64,000 nt of DNA from Myxococcales bacterium UBA1238. GTDB lineage: Bacteria; Myxococcota_A; Bradymonadia; UBA7976; UBA1532. The notes under the pieces were generated by a model. The model made no database searches, was not told the origin of the DNA, and was given only the letters and a program-made list of their open reading frames with translations. Location: the NCBI GenBank assembly GCA_002309015.1, contig DBWM01000071.1:32533-96532 (forward strand), read 5' to 3'. The position numbers were made by a program, and so were the translations under genes. Below, piece after piece: positions 51,918 through 59,509 of this stretch (positions within the stretch are counted from its first letter, which is position 1; each line of letters begins with the position of its first letter).

Positions 51918-53234
51918 TTAAAGGAAGATCGTGACCATCAAAAACGCGAGGAGAGCAGAGGCGATCGCCAAACATGGGGGCATCCATCGGGCGGGCTGCT
52001 TGCGTTGTTGGGCGATGAGCAATACTTTCGGCTTGCGTTTGTTATCCATATTCGACGGTATACAGACGAGACTGGGCTCGCTTAACAGCTGTTCCTGCTG
52101 GGAGAGCTGCAAAGACAGCGATATGGGCAAGGGTGCAATGACGGAATGGGAGGCCTGCAATCCTTCTTCTTCAAGGGGAATCGATTGTACAGGTGGATCC
52201 GCAAAGAGATCTTCGGGCAAGCGATCGGGAGAAAGGTCCAATTGTTGCAGCGCGAGGAGCATGGTATTGGCGTCGGGGAACCGATCCGCCGGATCCAATT
52301 CGAGGGCCTTCTGTAGAAAACGGTTGTACGACTCGGGAATGGGCTCGCCTCCTGCGGTGCAAAAGAGGGGTGGCACCTCGCGCTGGGCATCGGGACGCTT
52401 GAGTTCCTCCTGATCGTTTACGGTAAAAAGCCTGCGCGCCGTCAGAGTCTCGTAGATGATCACCCCGAGACTGTACAGATCCGCCGGAGCGTGCACTTCG
52501 ATGCCGCGAATTTGCTCGGGTGACATGTAACTCGGCGATCCGATCATCATTTGCTCGCCGGTTTGCGAGACGGGGAGCATGGGCCGCGGATCCGATTCAC
52601 GGGAATCCAGCGGATCCTCTTCGGTATTGGCCTTGACGATGCCAAAATCCAGAATGCGCGCCACGAAATGATCGCGCGTACCCGAGAACATGATGTTGTC
52701 GTGCTTCAGATCGCGGTGCACGAGATGGGCGGCATGGGCGGCGATGAGCCCCAGCAAAATCTGCCTGCAGAGCTCGATCGACTGCGCCACCGTGAAGACG
52801 CCGTTGTGATTGACCTCGTCGCGCAAAGTCCAGCCCTGCACAAACTCCATGGCCAGCCACATCGTCTTGTCGGCCTCGACTCCAAAGTTCAAAAGCCTGA
52901 CCACATGCGGGCTGTCGACCGCTAAAGAGGCGGCGGCTTCGAGCTCAAACCGCGTGCGGATGCTCTCGTTGTTGGAATATTCCTCGCGCAAAAACTTGAT
53001 GGCGAGCGGTTTTCCGTTGACTTCGTCGCGCGCACGGTAAACGGCCCCCATACCCCCTACGCCCAGACATTGGATGATCGCGTAACGGTTGGCGACGAGC
53101 GTCCCCAGTCTGCTGTCGCGCGGTGCCTGGCGCAGGGCGCTCTCGCTCACCAAAAATGCCCCGTCTCTGGGACAACGGCGATACGAGCCTCGCTGCAAAC
53201 AACGCGGACAGATGAGAAGGGGCGGTTCGTTCAT
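51918..53234 (-). CDS. Ser/Thr protein kinase with N-terminal zinc ribbon and C-terminal membrane anchor
   Basis: A 438-residue kinase. Residues 9-25 form a CPRC...CPRDG zinc-ribbon-like start. The catalytic domain (about 50-310) has the Gly loop GVGGMGAVYRA, the Lys in AIKFL, HRDLKHDN, DFG, SPSYMSPEQIRG and the large-lobe LYSLGVIIYETLTARRLF. A Pro/Leu/Gln-rich linker leads to a single C-terminal membrane helix (PPCLAIASALLAFLMVTIFL), so the kinase faces the cytoplasm. There is no external sensor domain. Start ATG has GGGAG upstream. It is divergent from the M91 gene. Confidence 0.93.
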   Translation of the reverse strand: MNEPPLLICPRCLQRGSYRRCPRDGAFLVSESALRQAPRDSRLGTLVANRYAIIQCLGVGGMGAVYRARDEVNGKPLAIKFLREEYSNNESIRTRFELEAAASLAVDSPHVVRLLNFGVEADKTMWLAMEFVQGWTLRDEVNHNGVFTVAQSIELCRQILLGLIAAHAAHLVHRDLKHDNIMFSGTRDHFVARILDFGIVKANTEEDPLDSRESDPRPMLPVSQTGEQMMIGSPSYMSPEQIRGIEVHAPADLYSLGVIIYETLTARRLFTVNDQEELKRPDAQREVPPLFCTAGGEPIPESYNRFLQKALELDPADRFPDANTMLLALQQLDLSPDRLPEDLFADPPVQSIPLEEEGLQASHSVIAPLPISLSLQLSQQEQLLSEPSLVCIPSNMDNKRKPKVLLIAQQRKQPARWMPPCLAIASALLAFLMVTIFL

Positions 53235-53523
53235 CGGCGATCTCCCGTTTACTGCGTCAATCTAGACCGTCTCGCATCGAAGCGCGCACAAAAAATGCAC
53301 CGACCGCGATTTTATGGGGTTTTGATCCTTGAGGGCATATTTCACGGGCAAAAGGCGATCCAGGCAGGAATGTGCGGATAATGACGAAATTTCGGTGAGT
53401 TATGCGGTTTGTGATTGAATTCGTAGATGGTTCTGGTATTTTTTTTTCCGGTTGCGCGCCTGCAAAAATGGGTTTGTGGGGGCGCACGAGGGCTTTTAGG
53501 CAAGAGGGGTGAGGAATTAAATC

Positions 53524-54528
53524 ATGCCTAATGTAACGCTTAATGCGGATTTGTCGAACTGGAAAGAGTTTTCTGCTCGTGAGAAAACCATCCGTTCATC
53601 ACGTCTGAAGGCGATTGATCAAGCGGTTGAGGTGTATCGTAGAAATAAGAACTACCGTCCCGCTCGCATCGCACTCGCTAAGGCGATCTTTGCCTGGTTA
53701 GGCGATAAGATGGAGGCTCATCCAGATAAAAAAGTTGAATTTGAGTCTGTTTCTTGTCGCCAGGATGCCGTCACCGCGCTCATGAGTCAGATGTCCGTCG
53801 ATATTCATTGTGGCGCGCTTACATCCATTCCGACGTCGGCCCGGAAGCCGTATATTTTAATGCCGCTGAGTAACAGCCAAAACCAATCGATGGTGGTGAT
53901 GGTCTCGAGCGCTTTGGATTGCGACAGCTATATTTCACAAGTTGAAAGCGCATTGCGCGAACTTTCGACTCAGCCGTATGGCGCTGCCCTTCTGCAGAGG
54001 ATCAGCGATCAAAAGAATAGGCACAGTGACTGGCCTTACGTTGTTCGCATCCGATCGATGCACAATGACAATAAATGCGAGCGAATCTTGGATCACCAAC
54101 CTTCCTACAGTGAGGTTTTGTGGGACGCAAGTATGCAGACGTCCCAGGATGGATTTGACAGACCTCCGTTTATTGCTCTGGCGCATGAATTGATCCATGC
54201 CTACCACTTTGCAGTGGGCGTTAATTTGTGTGGTGACATGGAAGAAGCGGCAACCGTGGGGTTGACGGAGAAATGGTGGGTTGACCCCGATCAGATGGAT
54301 ACCAAGCGCTCACATTTCCTGCATAATCACCATGATAATAGCCCGAAGGGAGATCACGCTGTCGTTCGCATTACCGAAAACCTGATCCGCCACGAGCATC
54401 AGGTTCCATTGCGCTTGTCCTACACCGGGTTATTTAGCTTAGCGCAAACGCCAAGCGCGTTGGCCTATGCTGAGAATCATCCAATACTTCATAGTTACGA
54501 TATTCTCCGGCACCATGCGGGGGTATGA
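53524..54528 (+). CDS. M91-family zinc metallopeptidase (NleD/HopH1-like effector)
   Basis: A 334-residue protein. The HExxH motif is in ALAHELIHAYH (His221, Glu222, His225). A second conserved block reads MEEAATVGL and further TENLIRHEHQVPLRLSY; both are features of the M91 family, whose known members NleD and HopH1 are delivered to host cells by type III secretion. There is no signal peptide. The GC content is clearly lower than in the flanking genes, which suggests transfer. An effector for the type VI system in this genome, or for predation, is possible but unshown. A strong terminator follows at 54593-54623. Confidence 0.85.
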   Translation: MPNVTLNADLSNWKEFSAREKTIRSSRLKAIDQAVEVYRRNKNYRPARIALAKAIFAWLGDKMEAHPDKKVEFESVSCRQDAVTALMSQMSVDIHCGALTSIPTSARKPYILMPLSNSQNQSMVVMVSSALDCDSYISQVESALRELSTQPYGAALLQRISDQKNRHSDWPYVVRIRSMHNDNKCERILDHQPSYSEVLWDASMQTSQDGFDRPPFIALAHELIHAYHFAVGVNLCGDMEEAATVGLTEKWWVDPDQMDTKRSHFLHNHHDNSPKGDHAVVRITENLIRHEHQVPLRLSYTGLFSLAQTPSALAYAENHPILHSYDILRHHAGV

Positions 54529-54548
54529 CCTTCTCTGGTACCATGCGG
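54503..54548 (+). repeat. Two direct copies of an 18-base sequence across the M91 stop codon
   Basis: TTCTCCGGCACCATGCGG (54503-54520) and TTCTCTGGTACCATGCGG (54531-54548) differ at two positions and are 28 bases apart. The first lies in the coding end and the second just after the stop. Confidence 0.7.
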
Positions 54549-54592
54549 AACAAATGCTCTGAGTCCTGATTCGCAGAGCTTTCGTTTTCCCC

Positions 54593-54623
54593 AAGGCCCT
54601 TCCACCCGGAAGGGCCTTTTTTT
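54593..54623 (+). terminator. Rho-independent terminator of the M91 gene
   Basis: AAGGCCCTTCC (54593-54603), loop ACCC, GGAAGGGCCTT (54608-54618), then a T-run to 54623: an 11-bp perfect stem. Confidence 0.9.
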
Positions 54624-54728
54624 ATGCCCCGGCGCGGCTTCACGCCTTTATGCTATCCATAAATCCCTTGTAATTCCCAACGATTACCCTTCCTCGCCAG
54701 AAAAAATACCGCCCTGCAAAAAAAATGG

Positions 54729-54757
54729 TTGACATCCAAAACGGCCTCGTGTATAAA
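54729..54757 (+). promoter_or_regulatory. Near-consensus sigma-70 promoter
   Basis: TTGACA (54729-54734) and TATAAA (54752-54757) are separated by exactly 17 bases, the ideal spacing. Transcription should start near 54764. It faces a terminator only about 30 bases further on. Confidence 0.8.
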
Positions 54758-54763
54758 GGCCTC

Positions 54764-54822
54764 GCTCCTTTCGTTGTAGGTTGATGTTCTTGGGGGTCTT
54801 CTTTCGGGAAGACCCCCTTTTT
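54764..54822 (+). ncRNA. Putative short RNA (about 60 nt) or transcription attenuator leader
   Basis: A strong promoter with predicted start near 54764 and a terminator ending near 54822 define a transcript of about 59 bases. The visible part before the hairpin is about 28 bases (CTCGCTCC, TTTCGTTGTAGG and so on) and holds no proper ribosome site. The product could be a stand-alone small RNA, or a leader whose hairpin controls readthrough into the aldo/keto reductase gene (start 54925). No known family was recognised. Confidence 0.45.
54792..54822 (+). terminator. Rho-independent terminator
   Basis: GGGGGTCTTC (54792-54801), loop TTTCGG, GAAGACCCCC (54808-54817), then five T: a perfect 10-bp GC-rich stem. 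Confidence 0.92.
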
Positions 54823-54924
54823 GTTTCTGCACTCCACATCGCCTTCCGCAAAATCCCTTGCAATTCAGCCTGAACCCCTTCATCACTTCGATGGTCACCA
54901 TCACTGCATGCGGGGTAACTCTCG

Positions 54925-55917
54925 ATGAAATATCGCTTTTTGGGTTGTACGGGGCTTCGGGTGTCGGAGCTCGGGTTCGGGACCATGTCGTTTGGGCAGG
55001 AGGCTTCTCCCGAGGTTTCGGCGCAGCTGTTCCACCGATGTCTGGAGGCGGGCATTAACCTGTTCGATTGCGCGAACGTCTATGCGGGCGGGCAGTCGGA
55101 GGAGATATTGGGCGGGCTCATCGCGCCCTGTCGCGACCGGATCATCCTGACCACGAAGGCTTACTTCCCCGAGAGCGACGATCCCAACGCGCGGGGCAGT
55201 TCGCGGTATCACCTGGTGAGGGCGGTGGAGGCGAGCCTTCGGCGGTTGAAGACCGATCGCATCGATCTCTTCTTCCTTCACCGCAGCGACCGGCAGACGG
55301 CACCCGACGAGACCCTGCGGGCGCTGGACGATCTGGTGCATCAGGGCAAGGTTTTAATGCTTGGGGCCAGCAACTTTGCAGCCTACGAGGTCATGCAGCT
55401 TCTCTGGACGGCCGACCGGCATCACCTGACGCCCATCCGCGCGATCCAGCCGATGTACAACCTCGTCAAGCGCCAGGCGGAGGTCGAGATCTTACCGATG
55501 GCGCAGGATCAGCATCTGGGGGTGATCACCTACAGCCCCCTCGCAGCGGGACTCCTGACCGGCAAATACGGCGAGCATCTGCGACCGAAGGAAGGGCGCA
55601 TCGTAGAGAACAAGTTGTACGGCGTGCGTTACCGCGATCCGGCCATGTTCCGTGCGGCGGATCGGCTGACGGCGATCGCGAAGTCGTGCGGCGTGCATCC
55701 CGCCACTCTGGCTGTTTGCTGGGTGAAGGATCGCCCCGGCGTCACCGCGCCGCTTTTGGGGGCGAGATCCCTGGAGCAGCTCGAGCCCGCCCTTGCCGCC
55801 GCAGATATGGAACTCGAAGAGGACGTGCGTTTAGAGCTCGACCACATCTGGCCCACACCCAATCCCACCACCGATCGCAACGAGGAGCAGACGGGGCTCT
55901 ATTACGGGAACCGATAG
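54925..55917 (+). CDS. Aldo/keto reductase
   Basis: A 330-residue NADPH-dependent aldo/keto reductase with a single (alpha/beta)8 barrel. The tetrad is visible: Asp and Tyr in FDCANVYAGG, Lys in TTKAYF and His in FFLHRSD. The cofactor region shows SPLAAGLLTGKY and GARSLEQLEPALAA. The closest general type is the Tas/YajO-like group that reduces small carbonyl compounds. It begins about 100 bases after the short promoter-terminator unit, which may regulate it. It is cytoplasmic; the substrate is not known. Confidence 0.93.
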   Translation: MKYRFLGCTGLRVSELGFGTMSFGQEASPEVSAQLFHRCLEAGINLFDCANVYAGGQSEEILGGLIAPCRDRIILTTKAYFPESDDPNARGSSRYHLVRAVEASLRRLKTDRIDLFFLHRSDRQTAPDETLRALDDLVHQGKVLMLGASNFAAYEVMQLLWTADRHHLTPIRAIQPMYNLVKRQAEVEILPMAQDQHLGVITYSPLAAGLLTGKYGEHLRPKEGRIVENKLYGVRYRDPAMFRAADRLTAIAKSCGVHPATLAVCWVKDRPGVTAPLLGARSLEQLEPALAAADMELEEDVRLELDHIWPTPNPTTDRNEEQTGLYYGNR

Positions 55918-56029
55918 CAGCCCCGGGCGAAGGCGCAAACGCAGCCTGACCGCAAAAGGCGGGCGCATCCGTACAACGAACGAAATCCCTGCCTCCAGGG
56001 GCAGGCTCAGCTTGAAAACAGGAGCAACC

Positions 56030-56872
56030 ATGCAGATCAAAGCGTTGATGTTTGGAGCCCTGATCCTCTCGGGGGTTGCGGCGCAGGCTCAAAGTGATCC
56101 GGGCGATGTGGCAGAGAAGCAGAGGATCGCCGATGAGAAGCAGATGGCCGCCCAGGCCGCTAGGGATCAGGCGTCTCAGTCGCAGGGGGATTGCGGTGCG
56201 GCCAAGGCGAGGGTGGAGTATTCAAAGGGGACGCGGCAGGAGGCCTCGGCCCGGGAGAATGCAGAGACGATCTGTGCACAATATGAGAGCGATCTCAAGA
56301 AGGCGGAGCAGCTCGAAGACGAAGCGAAAGAGGCCAGTCGCGAGGCGGATGCGGCCATAAAGCTTGCGGGGGATCAGATGACGGCTCCCGTAAATCCGCC
56401 CGCAGAGCCGCCGGAGGTGGAGCTGCCGACCCCTCTGCCACAGAATCCTCAACCTCAGGTGGGAGATATTGCTCCTAAGCCTGTAACTCCAGAGTCCCCA
56501 AAGACGGATGAGCCGTCGAGCTCAAAAGAACAGGTCCGCCGTGCGCCGATGAAACTGAAGGTTGACCTCTGTATGCCCAACACCAGGATTTTGGATACAT
56601 TGGAAGCCTATGCCGGGCAGATCAAGTCCCAGGTCGATCAGTTGAATGAGGTGATTCGCTCTGTGGAGCAGATGTCCATGACCATAGAGGAGCTGGCGCG
56701 TCAGTCCGTGGGTCAGGAAAACGAAGCTTCCGTAAGGGCGGCCGCCAGCACCGCTGCTGAGCAGCTCCTTCTGCTTCAGGATCTGGTTCAACAATATCAG
56801 GATGAGGTGAATCGCACCGAAGCTCAGATCGAGGAGAATCGCAAGGATTCCAGCGAATGGTTTGGGAACTGA
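56030..56872 (+). CDS. Exported coiled-coil protein with a Cys-X26-Cys helical module
   Basis: A 280-residue protein from ATG 56030 (AGGAG upstream). The signal peptide (about 1-20) ends GVAAQAQ. The mature N-terminus is a helical hairpin with EKQRIADEKQMAAQAARDQA, a Cys, 26 residues, and a second Cys in ETICAQY. A Pro-rich linker (about 115-175) leads to a second coiled-coil part (VDQLNEVIRSVEQMSMTIEEL, EQLLLLQDLVQQYQDEVNRTE). The same Cys-X26-Cys module opens the protein at 58003-59298, so the two are related. It should be periplasmic. No family was recognised. Confidence 0.72.
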   Translation: MQIKALMFGALILSGVAAQAQSDPGDVAEKQRIADEKQMAAQAARDQASQSQGDCGAAKARVEYSKGTRQEASARENAETICAQYESDLKKAEQLEDEAKEASREADAAIKLAGDQMTAPVNPPAEPPEVELPTPLPQNPQPQVGDIAPKPVTPESPKTDEPSSSKEQVRRAPMKLKVDLCMPNTRILDTLEAYAGQIKSQVDQLNEVIRSVEQMSMTIEELARQSVGQENEASVRAAASTAAEQLLLLQDLVQQYQDEVNRTEAQIEENRKDSSEWFGN

Positions 56873-57083
56873 TCGCCCCCGCTCACTTTGAACAGCGGGT
56901 TCGGCTTCCTCTTCTGACGCGCCGTCCTGAGCCTCTTCGATGGGAGTCCCTACATTTTAGTTTGACCTTTGAGCCATCCTTCTGTTCAAATCCGGATCAT
57001 GCGCAGGGATTTGGGTTTGCGCTCCTTCGGGAGTTGCACCCTGCGCCTTCTTTACTGGTTCATCCATTTTGGGGAGATTGACG

Positions 57084-57791
57084 ATGCTCAAATACATTTT
57101 ACGCGAGAACAATCTGACGGCGGATCCTGACGATTACTTTGCACAGGAGACCGACGCGCGCATTTACAGTCAGGACGACATTGCAGAGGAGATGCTGAAG
57201 CGAGGCTCATCGCTGACGCGGGCCGATATTGCGGCTTATCAAAAGCTTGAGGCTGAAGTGTACGCCTCGATCATCGAGCAAGGTGGCCATATCAGCACGC
57301 CGTTGATTTCCACCAACCTCAGCATCGGGGGCGTGTTCCATACCCCTGCAGACAGCTTCGACAAACTGCGCCACACCATCAAGCTCAACATCAATGCCGG
57401 GAGCGTTCTTCGCGAGGCGATTTCGAAGATTAAGGTTCAAAAGATGGATCGCCCGAGCACCGATCCTTTGATCACCAACGTCATCGACAAGGTGACCGGT
57501 GATTCGAGCGAGATCAAGCTGGGATCCGTCATCGATGTGATGGGATCACGTTTAAAGTTCGACGCCTCCGATCCCGAGCAGGGCGTATTCGTGATCACCT
57601 CTGCCGGCGAGCTGAGATGCGACGGGGTTGTAGGCAACAGCCCGAGCCACTTGCTGGTCATGCTTCCCAAAGAGATGCCCATGGGCGAGTTCACGGTTGA
57701 GGTGCGCACCAGACTGATCAACGACACCGGCAAGTCCGTAAAGAACCTGAAGAAGGGATTCTTTGCCAAAACCCTGATTGCTATCGGGTAA
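57084..57791 (+). CDS. HU-like/DUF4469 domain protein
   Basis: A 235-residue protein from ATG 57084 (GGGGAG upstream). Residues 1-120 (MLKYILRENNLTADPDDYFAQ, EMLKRGSSLTRADIAAY, GGHISTPLISTNLSIGGVF, INAGSVLREAISKIKVQK) match the HU-like DNA-binding domain of proteins common in Bacteroidota. Residues 125-235 match the DUF4469 Ig-like part (VIDVMGSRLKFDASDPEQGVF, LLVMLPKEMPMGEFTVEVRT). It is cytoplasmic or nucleoid-associated. This family is unexpected here and suggests transfer. Three palindromic repeats follow directly downstream. Confidence 0.85.
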   Translation: MLKYILRENNLTADPDDYFAQETDARIYSQDDIAEEMLKRGSSLTRADIAAYQKLEAEVYASIIEQGGHISTPLISTNLSIGGVFHTPADSFDKLRHTIKLNINAGSVLREAISKIKVQKMDRPSTDPLITNVIDKVTGDSSEIKLGSVIDVMGSRLKFDASDPEQGVFVITSAGELRCDGVVGNSPSHLLVMLPKEMPMGEFTVEVRTRLINDTGKSVKNLKKGFFAKTLIAIG

Positions 57792-57798
57792 GTGAGGG

Positions 57799-57860
57799 CT
57801 ACCTTATAAGGTTGAGGATACCAACCTTATAAAGGATGGGGTTCCAACCTTATAAGGTTG
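57799..57860. repeat. Three copies of a palindromic AACCTTATAAGGTT-type element
   Basis: ACCTTATAAGGT (57801-57812) and AACCTTATAAGGTT (57846-57859) are perfect palindromes; AACCTTATAAAGG (57823-57835) is a damaged copy, and a half-site CCTAAGGTTG lies near 57874. They sit between the HU-like gene and the next gene and could bind a dimeric regulator. Confidence 0.7.
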
Positions 57861-58002
57861 AATCTGGTGACCGCCTAAGGTTGATTGACATTGCCTCCTG
57901 AAGAATTTTGATTAGATGCTTTTGCAGGTGATTGAACAATCAACAAACTAGAGGCGAAAAAAGCGTAAGCAGGATCTGCAGCGTGTTCAATGGAGGTGGA
58001 AG

Positions 58003-59298
58003 ATGGAAGTTCAGAAACGATGGCTTTTGATGGCCGCGGGTTTGTTGTGGTCAACATCTGAGGCTTTGGCCAAAAACGATACAGCCGAAGCTCTGGGTAA
58101 CTTCCTGGGCGGATTCGTGAGTTCTGCTTCGGATGGAGACGCGCAGAAAATACCGATGAGCGCCGAAGCCCTCGAAAAGCAACGGGTGGCCGAGGAAAAG
58201 GTTGCGCTCGCTCAAAGCGCGATGGAGCAGGCGCGCCAAATGAAGGTGAAATGCGAGATGGCCAAGGCCAAGGCCGAGGCCGCCAAAGAAGGGGAGCGCG
58301 CCCAAAAGACGGCAGAAGAAGCCTCGGAAGCCTGCGACGATTACACGCTCGCTCAAAAGATTGCCGATCAATACGCTACCGAGGCGAAGATCGCAGTTCT
58401 TGAAGCCAAGGTGGCCCGCTATGAGAGCGCAGCCCCGGCAATGCGCGAAGGATCGGGCGCGAATCCAGAAGGATGGCCGTTCTGGCCCGTGCAACCTTTG
58501 TCTTCCGAAGATTCGAACGAGGGTGAAGCCTATGCTCGGCAGATGATGCTCGAAGCCCTGAATCTGTCGTGTCAGGCAACCTGCGCCAACAAGAACCTGG
58601 AATCGTTGAAGAATCTGGCCCAACGCTTTAAGGGTACCTCCGCAGAATCCCGAACGAGTCAGGCCGTAAGGCGCGCCCTGGAGCGCTACCAAAAGCTGCA
58701 ATCCGAGTCCGACCGCTATTCTGCGGAAGCCTCCAGAGCCTCCAAAGGGAAGAACTACGAGGCACAGAAAGACACCGAAGTTTCAAATCCAGAATATCGG
58801 CCGGATCCCATCACCGGGTTTGAAGCTCGACTCGCTCTGGGTGGCTTTGTGGGGCCCTATGGTGCCAAAGGTTCCTCCATTGTAGGTCCTGCAACCAGCA
58901 TGCATCTGGGTTATCACAGCACTCAGGTAGGGATCTTTGCTACAACCTACGGCCTGAAGCTGCTCGGCGACGATGCGGAACCGCACACGGGCGATCTTTA
59001 TGGCGGACAGCTGGAGCTCCATTTCTTTGTGGTCAACAACCCCAGGTTGAACTTCGCAGTTCAGTTTGGTGGCGGCGCCGGACATTTCACATTCCACAGC
59101 AAAGACCAGAGCGGCAAAGAGGTCAAAAAGGGAGAATGGGCGCCCGTTGGCAAGGTGGGACTCGGCCTCGACATCATGATCACCCGCCACATCTATATCC
59201 CCGTCGATCTCGGTGGCGAAATCTACGCAGGCACCAGCGACAACCTCGTCCCCTTTGGATTCATCAACGCCTACACAGGCATCGGGTTCGTGTATTAG
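58003..59298 (+). CDS. Exported protein with Cys-X26-Cys helical module and outer-membrane barrel
   Basis: A 431-residue protein. The signal peptide (about 1-23) ends SEALAK. The first part, about residues 55-140, has EKQRVAEEKVALAQSAMEQA, a Cys, 26 residues, and a second Cys in SEACDDY, matching the protein at 56030-56872. A middle helical part (CQATCANKNLESLKNLAQRF) follows. Residues about 265-431 alternate in a barrel-like way (FEARLALGGFVGPYG, QVGIFATTYGLKLLG, GQLELHFFVV, NFAVQFGGGAGHFTFHS, GKVGLGLDIMITRHIYIPVDLG) and end YTGIGFVY, with a terminal aromatic residue as in outer-membrane barrels. Function is not known; it may anchor a periplasmic complex to the outer membrane. Confidence 0.8.
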   Translation: MEVQKRWLLMAAGLLWSTSEALAKNDTAEALGNFLGGFVSSASDGDAQKIPMSAEALEKQRVAEEKVALAQSAMEQARQMKVKCEMAKAKAEAAKEGERAQKTAEEASEACDDYTLAQKIADQYATEAKIAVLEAKVARYESAAPAMREGSGANPEGWPFWPVQPLSSEDSNEGEAYARQMMLEALNLSCQATCANKNLESLKNLAQRFKGTSAESRTSQAVRRALERYQKLQSESDRYSAEASRASKGKNYEAQKDTEVSNPEYRPDPITGFEARLALGGFVGPYGAKGSSIVGPATSMHLGYHSTQVGIFATTYGLKLLGDDAEPHTGDLYGGQLELHFFVVNNPRLNFAVQFGGGAGHFTFHSKDQSGKEVKKGEWAPVGKVGLGLDIMITRHIYIPVDLGGEIYAGTSDNLVPFGFINAYTGIGFVY

Positions 59299-59509
59299 GG
59301 GGAAAGGGGCGACATTTCGGCGGGAAGCCATCGATCCTCCTCGGTATAAGGCCGCAATCCCACAAGACATCGCTGACAACAATTCAGAAAAGATGCAGAC
59401 GCCCCGGGGTGAAGGGCGGGCGAGGGAGGCTTCGAAACTCAAGGCGCCGATTCCGGCGGAGTGAGGGATGCGACGGGTGATGGGGAGCACCAGCGCAGGG
59501 GGAAGGGGA

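Larger units (their letters stand above)
54661..54866. repeat. Pair of 16-bp direct repeats around a promoter-terminator unit
   Basis: AAATCCCTTGTAATTC (54661-54676) and AAATCCCTTGCAATTC (54851-54866) differ at one position and bracket the small transcription unit. Confidence 0.65.
54529..54924. other. Intergenic region holding two terminators and a promoter
   Basis: A 396-base gap. From left to right it holds the M91 terminator (54593-54623), one copy of a 16-base repeat (54661-54676), a near-consensus promoter (54729-54757), a short transcribed unit with its own terminator (54792-54822), the second copy of the repeat (54851-54866), and the region before the aldo/keto reductase start at 54925. 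Confidence 0.7.
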
